The notes below the pieces were generated by a model. It did not search any database, was not told the origin of the DNA, and saw nothing but the letters and a program-made list of their open reading frames with translations. Below are positions 26,081 through 35,209 of a stretch of 41,816 nucleotides of DNA, one piece after another. Position 1 is the first letter of the stretch. The number at the start of each line of letters is the position of its first letter. The DNA comes from an uncultured Pelagibacteraceae bacterium. Lineage in GTDB: Bacteria > Pseudomonadota > Alphaproteobacteria > Pelagibacterales > Pelagibacteraceae. Location: contig CACHJL010000007.1 of assembly GCA_902580135.1 (NCBI GenBank), forward strand, positions 1 through 41,816. The letters are read 5' to 3'. Made by a program: the position numbers and the translations under genes.

Positions 26081-26884
26081 ATGTCAGATGAAAAAAATAT
26101 AAATAATAAAGAATTTCCTAGTTTTTTAAATAGTTTAGCTAGAGGCTTGACCAAGTATTACTACAGAAAGTTAAATAAAAAATTCAAAGTTAATAATAAG
26201 CTAAAAGGAAAAGGCTATGACCCAGTTACAACTGCCGATATCGCTTTTGAAAAATTTATCAGATTAAAAATTTACAAAAAGTTTCCAAATCACAAAATTA
26301 TTGGTGAAGAATATGGTCCTAAAAAATCAAAAAGCGATTTTACTTGGGTGATAGATCCAATTGATGGAACACGCTCATTTGTGATCGGTAATCCAACTTG
26401 GAGTAATTTAATTTCTTTAAATTACAAAGGAAAACCAATATTTGGATTAGCTAATTTTCCGAAGTTAAATAAATATTACTATAATACTTCAATTGATAAG
26501 GCTTATGTAGTTGAAAATAATAAAAAGATAAAACTAAGTGTAAATAAAAAAGCTAGTTTAAAAACAATGAAAGTAGCCGGAGCATTTCACGGTTGGCTTT
26601 CACTTAATAAACAAAAAAAAATTCCACAAGTTTTAAAACTAATGCAATTTCCTTGCTTTGATGCATTAAGCTATGCGCATTTATGCGAAGGAAGAATAGA
26701 TGCGGTTCTTCAATGTCAAAATAAAATTTGGGATATTCATCCTCTCATTCCAATTATAAAAGCCTCGGGTGGAATTGCTTCAACTTGGGATAATAAAGAT
26801 GCAAAACATGCAGGCAGTGTTTTAATTTCATCGAATAAAATAATTCACAAAAAACTTTTAAGACTTTTAAAACCTGTGGCGTAA
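26081..26884 (+). CDS. Inositol-monophosphatase-family phosphatase, HisN-like
   Basis: A 267-residue Mg-dependent phosphatase. Metal-binding motifs: E76/E77 in IIGEEYG, DPIDGT (92-97) in WVIDPIDGTRSF, and WDIHPL in the C-terminal part (canonical WDxAP). It resembles histidinol-phosphatase (HisN) and related 3'-phosphoadenosine or inositol phosphatases; the NPTWSNLIS segment favours HisN. No histidine genes lie near, so the role is tentative. The ATG at 26081 has no ribosome site. The amidotransferase gene begins two bases after the stop. Confidence 0.78.
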   Translation: MSDEKNINNKEFPSFLNSLARGLTKYYYRKLNKKFKVNNKLKGKGYDPVTTADIAFEKFIRLKIYKKFPNHKIIGEEYGPKKSKSDFTWVIDPIDGTRSFVIGNPTWSNLISLNYKGKPIFGLANFPKLNKYYYNTSIDKAYVVENNKKIKLSVNKKASLKTMKVAGAFHGWLSLNKQKKIPQVLKLMQFPCFDALSYAHLCEGRIDAVLQCQNKIWDIHPLIPIIKASGGIASTWDNKDAKHAGSVLISSNKIIHKKLLRLLKPVA

Positions 26885-26886
26885 AA

Positions 26887-27609
26887 ATGAAAATTTTAAT
26901 TCTTCAACACATAAGTATTGAAGATCCAGGCTATATTAAAGACTTAATGATAAAAGATAAATTTGATTTAACAACAGTAGAGTTAGATGAAGGAGAAAAA
27001 ATTCCTCAAGATTTATCAAGTTATGATGCAATGTTTTGTATGGGTGGTCCTATGGATACTTGGATGGAAAAAGATTATCCATGGTTAATTGAAGAAAAGA
27101 AAAAAATTAAAGAATTTGTTGTTGATCTAAAAAAACCCTATTTAGGTTTTTGTTTGGGCTGTCAATTATTAGGAGAAATAGTTGGTGGTTCAGTTGTTAA
27201 ATCAAAAAAACCAGAAATCGGTATGTTAAATATTAATTTTTTAGATAGTAAAAAATCTGATTTATTGTTTAATCAGTTTCCAGACCAGATTAAATCTCTA
27301 CAATGGCATTCATATGAAGTACAAGAACTAGATAAAAAAGAAGATATAACTTTGTTAGCATCATCATCTGAAACAAAGTATCAAATATTCAAGTATCAAA
27401 AACATGCTTATGGAATTCAATTTCATATTGAAATTAAAGATACAACAGTTGGAGAATGGGGATGCGTTCCAGAATATAAATCTGCTTTAGAAAAGCAGCT
27501 GGGACAGGGAGCTTTGGAGAAATTTGATGCAGATGCCAAAAATAACATGCCAAACATGAATGAATATTCTAAAATTCTTTACGAAAATTTCAAAAAATTA
27601 CTTATATAA
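26887..27609 (+). CDS. Class I glutamine amidotransferase-like protein (GuaA-type domain)
   Basis: A 240-residue stand-alone GATase. Nucleophile C89 in LGFCLGCQLLG, with H180 and E182 (GIQFHIEI) completing the triad. MGGPMDTWMEKDYPW (52-66) is the oxyanion region seen in YfeJ/GMP-synthase-like GATases. Members of this subgroup include gamma-glutamyl hydrolases and uncharacterised amidases. FHIEI replaces the usual FHxE, which keeps the catalytic Glu. No synthetase domain adjoins it. The next operon starts 61 bases on. Confidence 0.8.
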   Translation: MKILILQHISIEDPGYIKDLMIKDKFDLTTVELDEGEKIPQDLSSYDAMFCMGGPMDTWMEKDYPWLIEEKKKIKEFVVDLKKPYLGFCLGCQLLGEIVGGSVVKSKKPEIGMLNINFLDSKKSDLLFNQFPDQIKSLQWHSYEVQELDKKEDITLLASSSETKYQIFKYQKHAYGIQFHIEIKDTTVGEWGCVPEYKSALEKQLGQGALEKFDADAKNNMPNMNEYSKILYENFKKLLI

Positions 27610-27670
27610 ATTGCTTTAGTTTACCTCATTAATAGGCTAGATTTTCGAATTAAATAATCAGGAGGGGAAT

Positions 27671-29233
27671 ATGAAACCTAAAAATTTGCTAAGAATTTTA
27701 TTGGCATTTTTATTTGTTTTTGCATCAACTCAAACTTTTGCAAAAACTATTAAATGGTCTATGCAAGGAGATAGCTTAACACTAGATCCTCATGCACAGA
27801 ACGAAGGTCCAACTACACAAGTATCAAGACAAATCTATGAAGCTTTAGTTACTAGAGGATTAGATATGTCAATTGGACCTCAGCTTGCTACGAAATGGGC
27901 AACTGTTGACGAAAATACTTGGTATTTTTATTTAAGAGAAGATGTAAAGTTTTCTAATGGACAAAAGATGACATCAGCAGATGTTGTATTTAGTATATTA
28001 AGAGCAAAACAGCCTACATCAGATTTTAAAGAATATATAAGTACCATCTCAGGTGTAAAAGCAATTGATGATTTCACAGTTCAAATTAAAACAAGTAAAC
28101 CAAATCCAATTCTTTTAAACCAGTTGTCAAATATATTTATAATGTCTAAAGAATGGTGTAACGAAAATTTTGCAATTGTTCCGCAAAATTGGGATGCATC
28201 ACAAGAAACTTTTTCTGCCACGAATGCCATGGGAACTGGTCCTTTTAAAATTACTTTAAGAGAACCTAATACTAAGACTGTTTTCAAAAGAAACACTAAA
28301 TGGTGGGGATCAATGAAAGACAGCAAAGTAACAGAAATACAATTACTGCCGATCAAAAATGCTGCAACTAGAGTAGCAGCCTTATTGTCTGGAGAAATAG
28401 ATTTAGTTACAGATGCTCCTGTTCAGGATTTAGCTCGTATAACTGCTTCAGCTGGCCATAAAGTTGAAAGCACTCCGCAGATGCGTACAATATTTCTAGG
28501 CATGGACCAAGCTGCTGATAAACTTAGAACAGGTAACACAGGTGATAATCCATTTAAGAAAAAAGCGGTAAGACAAGCCCTTTATCAAGCAATTGACATA
28601 GAAGCTATTAAGAAAAAAGTTATGAGAGGCCTAAGTGAACCTGCTGGAATAATAACATTCCCAGGTGTTAATGGATACACAAAGGATCTTGATAAAAGAC
28701 TTCCTTATGATGTAAGTGCTGCAAAAAAATTATTAGCAGATGCTGGTTATCCAAATGGTTTTGATGTTGAGTTAAGATGTCCAAATGACAGATATGTAAA
28801 CGATGAAGCAATTTGTACAGCTGTAGTTGGAATGTTAGGAAAAATTGGAGTTAATGTAAGTTTATTTGCTCAAACTAAAAGTAAACACTTTAAGGAACTT
28901 AAAGACAACCAAGGTGATTTTTATATGTTAGGATGGGGAGTTCCTACTTTAGATAGTCATTACGTGTTCCATTATTTATATGAGTCAGGTGCAAGCTGGA
29001 ATAAAGTTAATTTTAGCAATTCTGATGTTGACGCTGCTATAAGAGTAATGGAAGGTGAAGTTGATCTAGACAAAAGAAATGCTGCTATAGCAAATGCCTG
29101 GAAAATTGTAAAAGATGATATTTCATATCTTCCTTTACATCACCAGGTAATTTCTTGGGCATCTAAGAGTAATGTTGATGTTCCAATAAGACCGAATAAC
29201 GAACCGTTATTCCGTTTTGCTAGCTTTAATTAA
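27671..29233 (+). CDS. Peptide/nickel-type ABC transporter substrate-binding protein (family 5, DppA-like)
   Basis: A 520-residue periplasmic receptor with a signal peptide (about 1-24, cleaved after QTFA). The mature start KTIKWSMQGDSLTLDPHAQN and the motifs LATKW and FSNGQKMTSADVVFSI are those of SBP family 5 (oligopeptides, dipeptides, nickel, glutathione). The ligand is unknown. A strong ribosome site, AGGAGG (27660-27665), precedes the ATG by five bases, which is unusual in this window and fits high expression. A stable hairpin follows the stop. Confidence 0.9.
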   Translation: MKPKNLLRILLAFLFVFASTQTFAKTIKWSMQGDSLTLDPHAQNEGPTTQVSRQIYEALVTRGLDMSIGPQLATKWATVDENTWYFYLREDVKFSNGQKMTSADVVFSILRAKQPTSDFKEYISTISGVKAIDDFTVQIKTSKPNPILLNQLSNIFIMSKEWCNENFAIVPQNWDASQETFSATNAMGTGPFKITLREPNTKTVFKRNTKWWGSMKDSKVTEIQLLPIKNAATRVAALLSGEIDLVTDAPVQDLARITASAGHKVESTPQMRTIFLGMDQAADKLRTGNTGDNPFKKKAVRQALYQAIDIEAIKKKVMRGLSEPAGIITFPGVNGYTKDLDKRLPYDVSAAKKLLADAGYPNGFDVELRCPNDRYVNDEAICTAVVGMLGKIGVNVSLFAQTKSKHFKELKDNQGDFYMLGWGVPTLDSHYVFHYLYESGASWNKVNFSNSDVDAAIRVMEGEVDLDKRNAAIANAWKIVKDDISYLPLHHQVISWASKSNVDVPIRPNNEPLFRFASFN

Positions 29234-29243
29234 AGTAATTATT

Positions 29244-29273
29244 ACAAGCCCTTTAATAAAATAAAGGGCTTGT
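29244..29273 (+). other. Stable hairpin after the DppA-like gene (mRNA stabiliser or processing element)
   Basis: A perfect 12-bp stem, ACAAGCCCTTTA (29244-29255) with TAAAGGGCTTGT (29262-29273), has a six-base loop. No T run follows on either strand, so it is not a standard terminator. Sitting between dppA- and dppB-like genes, it could protect the 3' end of the binding-protein message. Confidence 0.65.
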
Positions 29274-29291
29274 AAAACAAGTTTTCTAAAA

Positions 29292-30275
29292 TTGATTAAA
29301 TATTTTTTTAAACGACTTTTTCAATCCGCAATAGTCATGTTGGTTGTCGCTTTCGTTTCTTTTTCTCTTTTTAATTTTGTAGGAGATCCAATCAATAATA
29401 TGGTTGGTGAAGAAACATCAGATGAAGAAAGAGCAGAACTTAGAGAAACTTTAGGATTAACAGATCCTATATATATACAATTTTCTAGGTTTATAGTTAA
29501 TGCTTCAAAAGGAGAATTTGGAATATCTTATCAGTTAAGAAGACCTGTTTCAGAATTAATATCTGAAAGACTACCAGCTACAATCGAGCTTGTTTTAGTT
29601 TCAGCCTTAATAGCATTAGTATTTGGAACTTTATTAGGCGTTTACACAGGAATAAATAGAAAAAGTTTTTTGAGTGATGCGATATTAGCTATTTCTTTAC
29701 TTGGTGTCTCATTACCCACATTTGTAATTGGTATATTATTTATTTATCTATTTGCAGTAATTTTAGGAATATTACCTTCTTTTGGCAGAGGAGAAGTTGT
29801 AAATATAGGTTACTGGTCTACAGGATTTTTAACTATCACAGGACTGAAAGCAATAATTCTTCCATCCGTAACTTTAAGCCTTTTTCAAATGACTTACATT
29901 ATTAGACTTGTTCGAGCAGAAATGATGGAGATATTGCAAACTGACTATATAAAATTTGCAAGAGCAAGAGGTATAAGTGAAAAAAGTATTCATTACAAAC
30001 ATGCATTAAAAAATGGATTGATACCTGTAATTACAATTGCAGGAATAAACATTGGTACTTTAATTGCATTTTCAATAATTACTGAAACTGTTTTTCAATG
30101 GCCTGGTATGGGATTTTTATTTATTCAGGCTGTTCAATTTGTAGATATACCAATTATGTCTGCATATTTAGTGTTTATTGCATTTGTTTTTGTAATGATA
30201 AATTTCATAGTAGATATTTTATATTATTTCATTGATCCAAGAATTAGAGTTAAGGCGGAGACAGTAAGTGGATAA
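29292..30275 (+). CDS. Peptide-type ABC transporter permease, DppB-like
   Basis: A 327-residue inner-membrane permease starting at TTG (29292); MIKYFFKRLFQSAIVMLVVA is the normal DppB opening. The N-terminal helix is followed by a periplasmic region with LRETLGLTDPIYIQF, then the core helices and the EAA motif (FARARGISEKSIHYKHALKN). The last helices and PRIRVKAE close the protein as in DppB. Overlaps the next permease gene by eight bases. Confidence 0.92.
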   Translation: MIKYFFKRLFQSAIVMLVVAFVSFSLFNFVGDPINNMVGEETSDEERAELRETLGLTDPIYIQFSRFIVNASKGEFGISYQLRRPVSELISERLPATIELVLVSALIALVFGTLLGVYTGINRKSFLSDAILAISLLGVSLPTFVIGILFIYLFAVILGILPSFGRGEVVNIGYWSTGFLTITGLKAIILPSVTLSLFQMTYIIRLVRAEMMEILQTDYIKFARARGISEKSIHYKHALKNGLIPVITIAGINIGTLIAFSIITETVFQWPGMGFLFIQAVQFVDIPIMSAYLVFIAFVFVMINFIVDILYYFIDPRIRVKAETVSG

Positions 30276-31194
30276 TAGAAATTTAACATTATTAAATAGA
30301 ATAAAAGACAGTGATATTTACTTAAGTTTTATAAAATCACCTACAGCTATAATCTCTACTTTAATATTAATTATAATTTTCTTTTGTTCTTTTTTTGTTG
30401 AATTGGTAACACCTTATAATCCGTTTGATCCGTCATCATTATCTTTAATGGATGCATTTACCCCACCATCATGGACTGAAGAAGGTCTTGCTAAATTTAT
30501 TTTAGGAACCGATGGCCAAGGTAGAGACATGTTAGCTACAATTCTTTATGGATCACGAATTTCTTTAATTGTAGGTTTTTCTGCAGTTTTATTTGCTTTA
30601 GTTTTAGGAGTAGGATTGGGATTAAGCGCAGGATATTTTGGTGGAAAATACGAAATGTTTGTTATGAGAATTACAGATGTACAGTTAACTGTGCCAAGTA
30701 TTTTAATGGCTCTTTTAGTTGATGGAATTGCACGTGGAATTATTTCAAGAGAATTACACGATGAAATGGCAATTTATGTTTTAATTTTTGCAATTGGAAT
30801 TTCCGAGTGGCCGCAGTTTGCAAGAGTATCAAGAGCAGCAACTTTGGTTGAAAAAAATAAAGACTATGTTTCTGCTTCAACAATTATTGGTGTTTCAAAT
30901 ATAATCATTATGTTTAAACATATTTTACCAAATATCATGAGACCAGTTTTAGTAATCGGAACAATAGGACTTGCGCTAGCAATAATAGCTGAAGCCACTC
31001 TAAGTTTTTTAGGCGTTGGTGTGCCACCCACAACACCTTCGTTAGGTACATTAATTAGACTAGGTAATGATTTTTTATTTTCCGGTGAATGGTGGATAAC
31101 ATTTTTTCCAGCAATATTTTTAGTTATATTAGCATTTTCAATTAACCTTTTAGGAGATTGGATGAGAGATACCCTTAATCCAAAACTTAACTAA
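30268..31194 (+). CDS. Peptide-type ABC transporter permease, DppC-like
   Basis: A 308-residue permease, the partner of the DppB-like protein, starting at GTG (30268). Visible features: N-terminal helix (about 22-48), LGTDGQGRDMLATILYG (typical DppC), EAA region with VSASTIIG and HILPNIMRP, and the ending GDWMRDTLNPKL. The stop codon overlaps the next ATG by one base (TAATG), indicating coupled translation with the ATPase. Confidence 0.92.
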   Translation: MDNRNLTLLNRIKDSDIYLSFIKSPTAIISTLILIIIFFCSFFVELVTPYNPFDPSSLSLMDAFTPPSWTEEGLAKFILGTDGQGRDMLATILYGSRISLIVGFSAVLFALVLGVGLGLSAGYFGGKYEMFVMRITDVQLTVPSILMALLVDGIARGIISRELHDEMAIYVLIFAIGISEWPQFARVSRAATLVEKNKDYVSASTIIGVSNIIIMFKHILPNIMRPVLVIGTIGLALAIIAEATLSFLGVGVPPTTPSLGTLIRLGNDFLFSGEWWITFFPAIFLVILAFSINLLGDWMRDTLNPKLN

Positions 31195-32876
31195 TGACAT
31201 TTTTAAAAATAGATAATTTAAGCGTTAATTATGAAATGCGTAGAGAAACAGTTTATGCAGCAAAAAAAATAAATATAAACGTTGAAAAAGGGGAAATACT
31301 TGGCCTCGTAGGAGAATCTGGATCTGGAAAAAGTACAGTTGGTAACGCAATAATTAATCTTATAGATGAGCCTGGAAAAGTATCTGGAGGATCAATAATT
31401 TTAGATGGAACTGATATTTATGAAAATCCAGAAAATATTTTCAAACTAAGAGGAAAAAAAATAGGTCTTATTTTTCAAGACCCTCAAACGTCTTTAAATC
31501 CTATACTCACAATTGGTGAACAATTAATTGAAACAATTCAAACTCATTTAAAATTAAACGCAGAAGAATCTAAAAATAAAGCTATTAACTTATTAAAAGA
31601 AGTGGGAATAAAAGATGCTGAAACTAGATTTAATAACTACCCACATCAATTTTCTGGTGGAATGAGACAACGAGTTGTTATTTCTTTGGCTCTTTGTTGT
31701 GAACCAGAACTTCTTATAGCTGATGAGCCTACTACGGCACTAGATGTTTCAATACAATCTCAAATTTTAGATTTAATTAAAAGATTAACCAAAGAAAGAA
31801 ATTTAGCAGTTATATTAATTACCCATGACATGGGTGTTATTTCTGAAACCACAAGCAGAGTGGCAGTTATGAAAAATGGAGATTTAGTTGAAATTGGAAC
31901 AACTAAAGAAATACTAACTCAACCAAAAGAGATTTACACAAGAGCACTTATAAGTTCTGTTCCTCCAACGAACAAAAAAATAAATAGATTTAAAATTATT
32001 GAAAAAGAAAACAAAAATGAAGGTCAAACTAATATTAAAATTTTAAACAGATGGACAAAAAAAGAAATTATCGAACAGGATTTAGTTAAAGTTAAAAATT
32101 TAAGCAAAACATTTGATGATAATTTTTTTACTGAAAGTTCTAAAAACTCTGTCATGGCAGTTGATGATGTATCATTTGCTATTAAAGAAGGAGAGTCATT
32201 TGGTCTAGTAGGAGAGAGTGGTAGTGGCAAATCAACAATTGCAAAAATGATAGTAAATTTATATAGCCCTAGTGCTGGAGATATTGATTTTGATAATGTT
32301 TGTATAACAAAAATTAAAAATAATAAAGAAATGATGAAGTTTAGAAAACAAATTCAAATGATATTTCAAGATCCTTATTCATCTTTAAATGGAAGATTAA
32401 AAGTTAAAGATATAGTTTCAGAACCTATAAAACTTCATAACCCTTCAATTAGCTCTAAAGATTTAGATAATTATATTTATGATTTGTTAGAATCTGTTGA
32501 ACTAACCCAAAAATCTGCTGAACGCTATCCACATGAATTTTCTGGAGGACAAAGACAAAGAATATCAATTGCAAGAGCTCTGGCAACTCAACCAAGATTA
32601 TTAGTATGTGATGAACCAACTTCTGCTTTAGATGTAAGTATTCAGGCACAAATACTAAATTTGTTAAAAGATTTACAAGAGCAATTAAATCTGACAATCT
32701 TATTTATTAGTCATGATTTACCTGTAGTAAGACAAATGTGTGATCGAATAGCAGTATTAAAAAATGGAAAGCTTTGTGAAATATCTAAAACAGAACTGCT
32801 ATTTGAGAAACCTTCACATGATTACACTAAAGAATTACTTAAATTAATGCCAAAAATAGAATCTATTTATAACTAA
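31194..32876 (+). CDS. Fused dipeptide-type ABC ATPase (DppD-DppF in one chain)
   Basis: A 560-residue protein with two complete ATPase domains. Domain 1 (about 1-270): Walker A GESGSGKST, signature FSGGMRQR, Walker B LLIADEPTTALD. Domain 2 (about 295-560): a second GESGSGKST, FSGGQRQRIS and LLVCDEPTSALD. A linker around 265-295 (KIIEKENKNEGQTNI) joins them. Each half ends with the oligopeptide-transporter C-terminal motif region (RALISSVPP; TKELLKLMP). It replaces separate DppD and DppF subunits, an arrangement also known in GsiA/YejF. The protein should energise the adjoining DppB/C-like permeases. Confidence 0.92.
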   Translation: MTFLKIDNLSVNYEMRRETVYAAKKININVEKGEILGLVGESGSGKSTVGNAIINLIDEPGKVSGGSIILDGTDIYENPENIFKLRGKKIGLIFQDPQTSLNPILTIGEQLIETIQTHLKLNAEESKNKAINLLKEVGIKDAETRFNNYPHQFSGGMRQRVVISLALCCEPELLIADEPTTALDVSIQSQILDLIKRLTKERNLAVILITHDMGVISETTSRVAVMKNGDLVEIGTTKEILTQPKEIYTRALISSVPPTNKKINRFKIIEKENKNEGQTNIKILNRWTKKEIIEQDLVKVKNLSKTFDDNFFTESSKNSVMAVDDVSFAIKEGESFGLVGESGSGKSTIAKMIVNLYSPSAGDIDFDNVCITKIKNNKEMMKFRKQIQMIFQDPYSSLNGRLKVKDIVSEPIKLHNPSISSKDLDNYIYDLLESVELTQKSAERYPHEFSGGQRQRISIARALATQPRLLVCDEPTSALDVSIQAQILNLLKDLQEQLNLTILFISHDLPVVRQMCDRIAVLKNGKLCEISKTELLFEKPSHDYTKELLKLMPKIESIYN

Positions 32877-32884
32877 GGAGGAAA

Positions 32885-33277
32885 ATGCCAATTTTTAAAC
32901 CAATTGAAGAAAACGACGCAAAAGGAAAAGTTAAAGAGATATATGATGAAATAAAAAAAGTAAGGAAAATTACAGAAATACCAAATTTTTGGAAAAGTCT
33001 TGCTAACAATCCTGAAACTTTAGAAAGAACTTGGACTTCATTGCAACAAGTGATGAAAAAAGGTGCTCTTGATCCAGTAGTAAAAGAATTAATTTATGTA
33101 GCAGTTTCTGTAACCAACGGATGTGAATACTGTGTAAAATCTCATAGCTTGGCAGCCAAAAAAAAAGGCGCAACAAATGATATGATTAACGAAATGATAG
33201 CAGTTGTAGGTATGGCAAATGAAACAAATAGATTAGTCGAAGGTTATCAAGTTGAGATAGATGAAGCTTATAAATAA
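32885..33277 (+). CDS. Carboxymuconolactone decarboxylase / AhpD-like protein
   Basis: A 130-residue all-helical protein of the CMD/AhpD superfamily. The redox pair C80-x-x-C83 with H87 (NGCEYCVKSHSLAA) is the AhpD peroxidase-reductase motif, so it probably reduces peroxides or acts as a disulfide relay rather than as a decarboxylase. GGAGG (32877-32881) is a strong ribosome site directly after the ATPase stop. The link to the peptide importer is positional only. TAATG overlap with the DUF952 gene. Confidence 0.85.
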   Translation: MPIFKPIEENDAKGKVKEIYDEIKKVRKITEIPNFWKSLANNPETLERTWTSLQQVMKKGALDPVVKELIYVAVSVTNGCEYCVKSHSLAAKKKGATNDMINEMIAVVGMANETNRLVEGYQVEIDEAYK

Positions 33278-33624
33278 TGGATTTTAAATATGTTTATAAA
33301 ATTTGCACAAACGAGGAATGGGAAGAAGCCAAAAAAAAAAGAAAATACGAAGGATCTAAAAAAGATAAGGAAGATGGGTTTATACATTTTTCAGATAAAG
33401 AACAATTAAAAGAAACATTTAAAAAATTTTTTTTTAAACAGAAAAATCTAACTTTATTAAAAATAGATGCTTTAAAGCTTAAAAATTTGATTTACGAACA
33501 AGTTTCAGATGGCAATATGTTTCCACATCTTTATGAACCTTTTGAAATTTCAACTGTTATTGCCGAATATAAAATAGATCTAAGCGAAAATGGTTCTCAT
33601 AATATACCAATCGAAATAAATTAA
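33277..33624 (+). CDS. DUF952 family protein
   Basis: A 115-residue cytosolic protein of unknown function. The DUF952 hallmarks are present: DGFIHFSDKEQL (34-45) and the FPHLYEPF segment (88-95). Family members are predicted to have an ADP-ribosyltransferase-like or glutathione-S-transferase-like small fold, but the role is not established. It ends four bases before the stop of the convergent GMC gene; a 16-bp AT-only palindrome (33615-33630) spans both stop codons. Confidence 0.8.
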   Translation: MDFKYVYKICTNEEWEEAKKKRKYEGSKKDKEDGFIHFSDKEQLKETFKKFFFKQKNLTLLKIDALKLKNLIYEQVSDGNMFPHLYEPFEISTVIAEYKIDLSENGSHNIPIEIN

Positions 33625-33628
33625 TTTA

Positions 33629-35209
33629 TTAATTTAAAATAAATTCTGCAGCTCTTTCTGCTATCATTAAAGTTGGAGCATTTAAATTTCCACTTGTAAT
33701 TTCAGGCATTACAGAAGCATCAACTACCCTAATATTTTCTAAACCGTGAATTTTTAATTTTTCATCAACTACCGACATTTGATCAATTCCCATCTTTAAA
33801 GTACAAGATGGGTGATATGCTGTTTCCGCTTTTGATCTAATATACTCTTCAAATAACTCATTACTTTTAACTTCTTCACCCGGTCCAACTTCTTTTCCTG
33901 CAAATGGTTTTAAAGAATTTTGACCAAGAATTTGTCTTGCAACATGAATAGATTCAATTGTTTGTTTAAGATCATCTTCATGTTCCAAATAATTAAATTG
34001 AATTTTAGGATAATCATATGGGTTTGAGCTATTTAAAGTTATATGACCTCTGCTTTTTGGATGGTTTGGACTGGCATGAAGTTGATACCCGTGTCTATCA
34101 GGATCAACTAAACCATGATCTATTACAAAAGCTGGAAAAAAATGAAATTGAATATTTGGATATTTTCTTTCGGGAGAAGATTTACAAAAACCTCCAGCCT
34201 CTAAAAAAGAAGTAGAGCAAGGACCTTTTTTAGTTAAAAACCATTGAATTCCAATTCTCAACATATTTAGTTTATTTATATAAGAATATAAAGTGTCAGA
34301 TGTTTTACATTCTTGTTGAACATAGGTTTCCAAATGATCTTGAAGGTTTTTGCCAACACCTTCTAAAGCGTGAACAACGCTAATTCCTTTTTCTTTTAAA
34401 TGTTCTGCGGGCCCTATACCTGAAAGCAAAAGTAGTTGTGGTGAATTAATTGAACCTCCGCTTAGTATTACTTCTTTGCTAGCATATATTTTTTCTACTT
34501 TATTTTTAATTTTAACTTCAATGCCTATAGCTTTTTTTCCATCAAAAATTATTTTTTCTACATAAGACTCGCTGAATATCTTTAAATTTTTTCTTTTTTT
34601 AGCTGGATTTAAATAATATCTAGAAACACTTGCTCTTTCACCTTTATGTATTGTTACATCATACATTCCAAATCCTTCTTGTTCTTTGCCATTCATGTCG
34701 TTGTTAATTTTGTATCCAGCTTCACCAGCAGAATCTATAAATGCTCTAAATAAAGGATTATCATTTTTTGATTGGTTTACTGGAAGAATTCCTTTTCCTC
34801 CTCTAAATTGATTTTCTCCTTCAGACCAAGTTTCAATTTTTTTAAAATAAGGTAAAACTTTTTCATAAGACCAATCTTTTAAACCCAAAGAAGCCCATCT
34901 TTCATAGTCATTTGGATTACCTCTTACAAATACCATTCCGTTATGCGCCGAACATCCTCCAATCATTTTACCTCTTGGGCAGAATAATTTTCTATTTTGT
35001 AAATGTGGTTCTGGCTCAGAATAATATTTATAATTATATTTTGGATCATGCATTGTATACAGGATAGCAAGTGGCATATTTACTTTCCAAATATCACTTG
35101 GCTTACCAGCTTCAAAAATAGCTACATTGTTTTGTCCATTTTCAGTTAATCTATTTGCAAGAACACAGCCAGCTGAACCAGCTCCAATAACTATATAATC
35201 AAACTTCAT
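33629..35209 (-). CDS. GMC-family FAD oxidoreductase (choline dehydrogenase/oxidase-like)
   Basis: A 526-residue flavoenzyme oxidising an alcohol to an aldehyde. FAD Rossmann motif GAGSAG (9-14), GMC signature region PRGKMIGGCSAHNGMVFVRG (78-97), catalytic H466 (AYHPSCTLKMG) and N510 (GNLNAPT). H89 in GGCSAHN lies where choline oxidase carries its FAD-linking His; BetA proteins usually have a non-His residue there, so a covalent flavin is possible. It might oxidise choline or another amino alcohol. Its ATG overlaps the HD-gene stop (ATGA), making it the last gene of the 37705-33629 operon. Confidence 0.88.
   Translation of the reverse strand: MKFDYIVIGAGSAGCVLANRLTENGQNNVAIFEAGKPSDIWKVNMPLAILYTMHDPKYNYKYYSEPEPHLQNRKLFCPRGKMIGGCSAHNGMVFVRGNPNDYERWASLGLKDWSYEKVLPYFKKIETWSEGENQFRGGKGILPVNQSKNDNPLFRAFIDSAGEAGYKINNDMNGKEQEGFGMYDVTIHKGERASVSRYYLNPAKKRKNLKIFSESYVEKIIFDGKKAIGIEVKIKNKVEKIYASKEVILSGGSINSPQLLLLSGIGPAEHLKEKGISVVHALEGVGKNLQDHLETYVQQECKTSDTLYSYINKLNMLRIGIQWFLTKKGPCSTSFLEAGGFCKSSPERKYPNIQFHFFPAFVIDHGLVDPDRHGYQLHASPNHPKSRGHITLNSSNPYDYPKIQFNYLEHEDDLKQTIESIHVARQILGQNSLKPFAGKEVGPGEEVKSNELFEEYIRSKAETAYHPSCTLKMGIDQMSVVDEKLKIHGLENIRVVDASVMPEITSGNLNAPTLMIAERAAEFILN

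Noticed and set aside
33615..33630. A 16-bp perfect palindrome AATAAATTAATTTATT spanning the stops of the convergent DUF952 and GMC genes, as a bidirectional terminator
   Set aside because: It is made only of A and T, so the hairpin would be weak, and TAA stops on both strands produce such symmetry easily.
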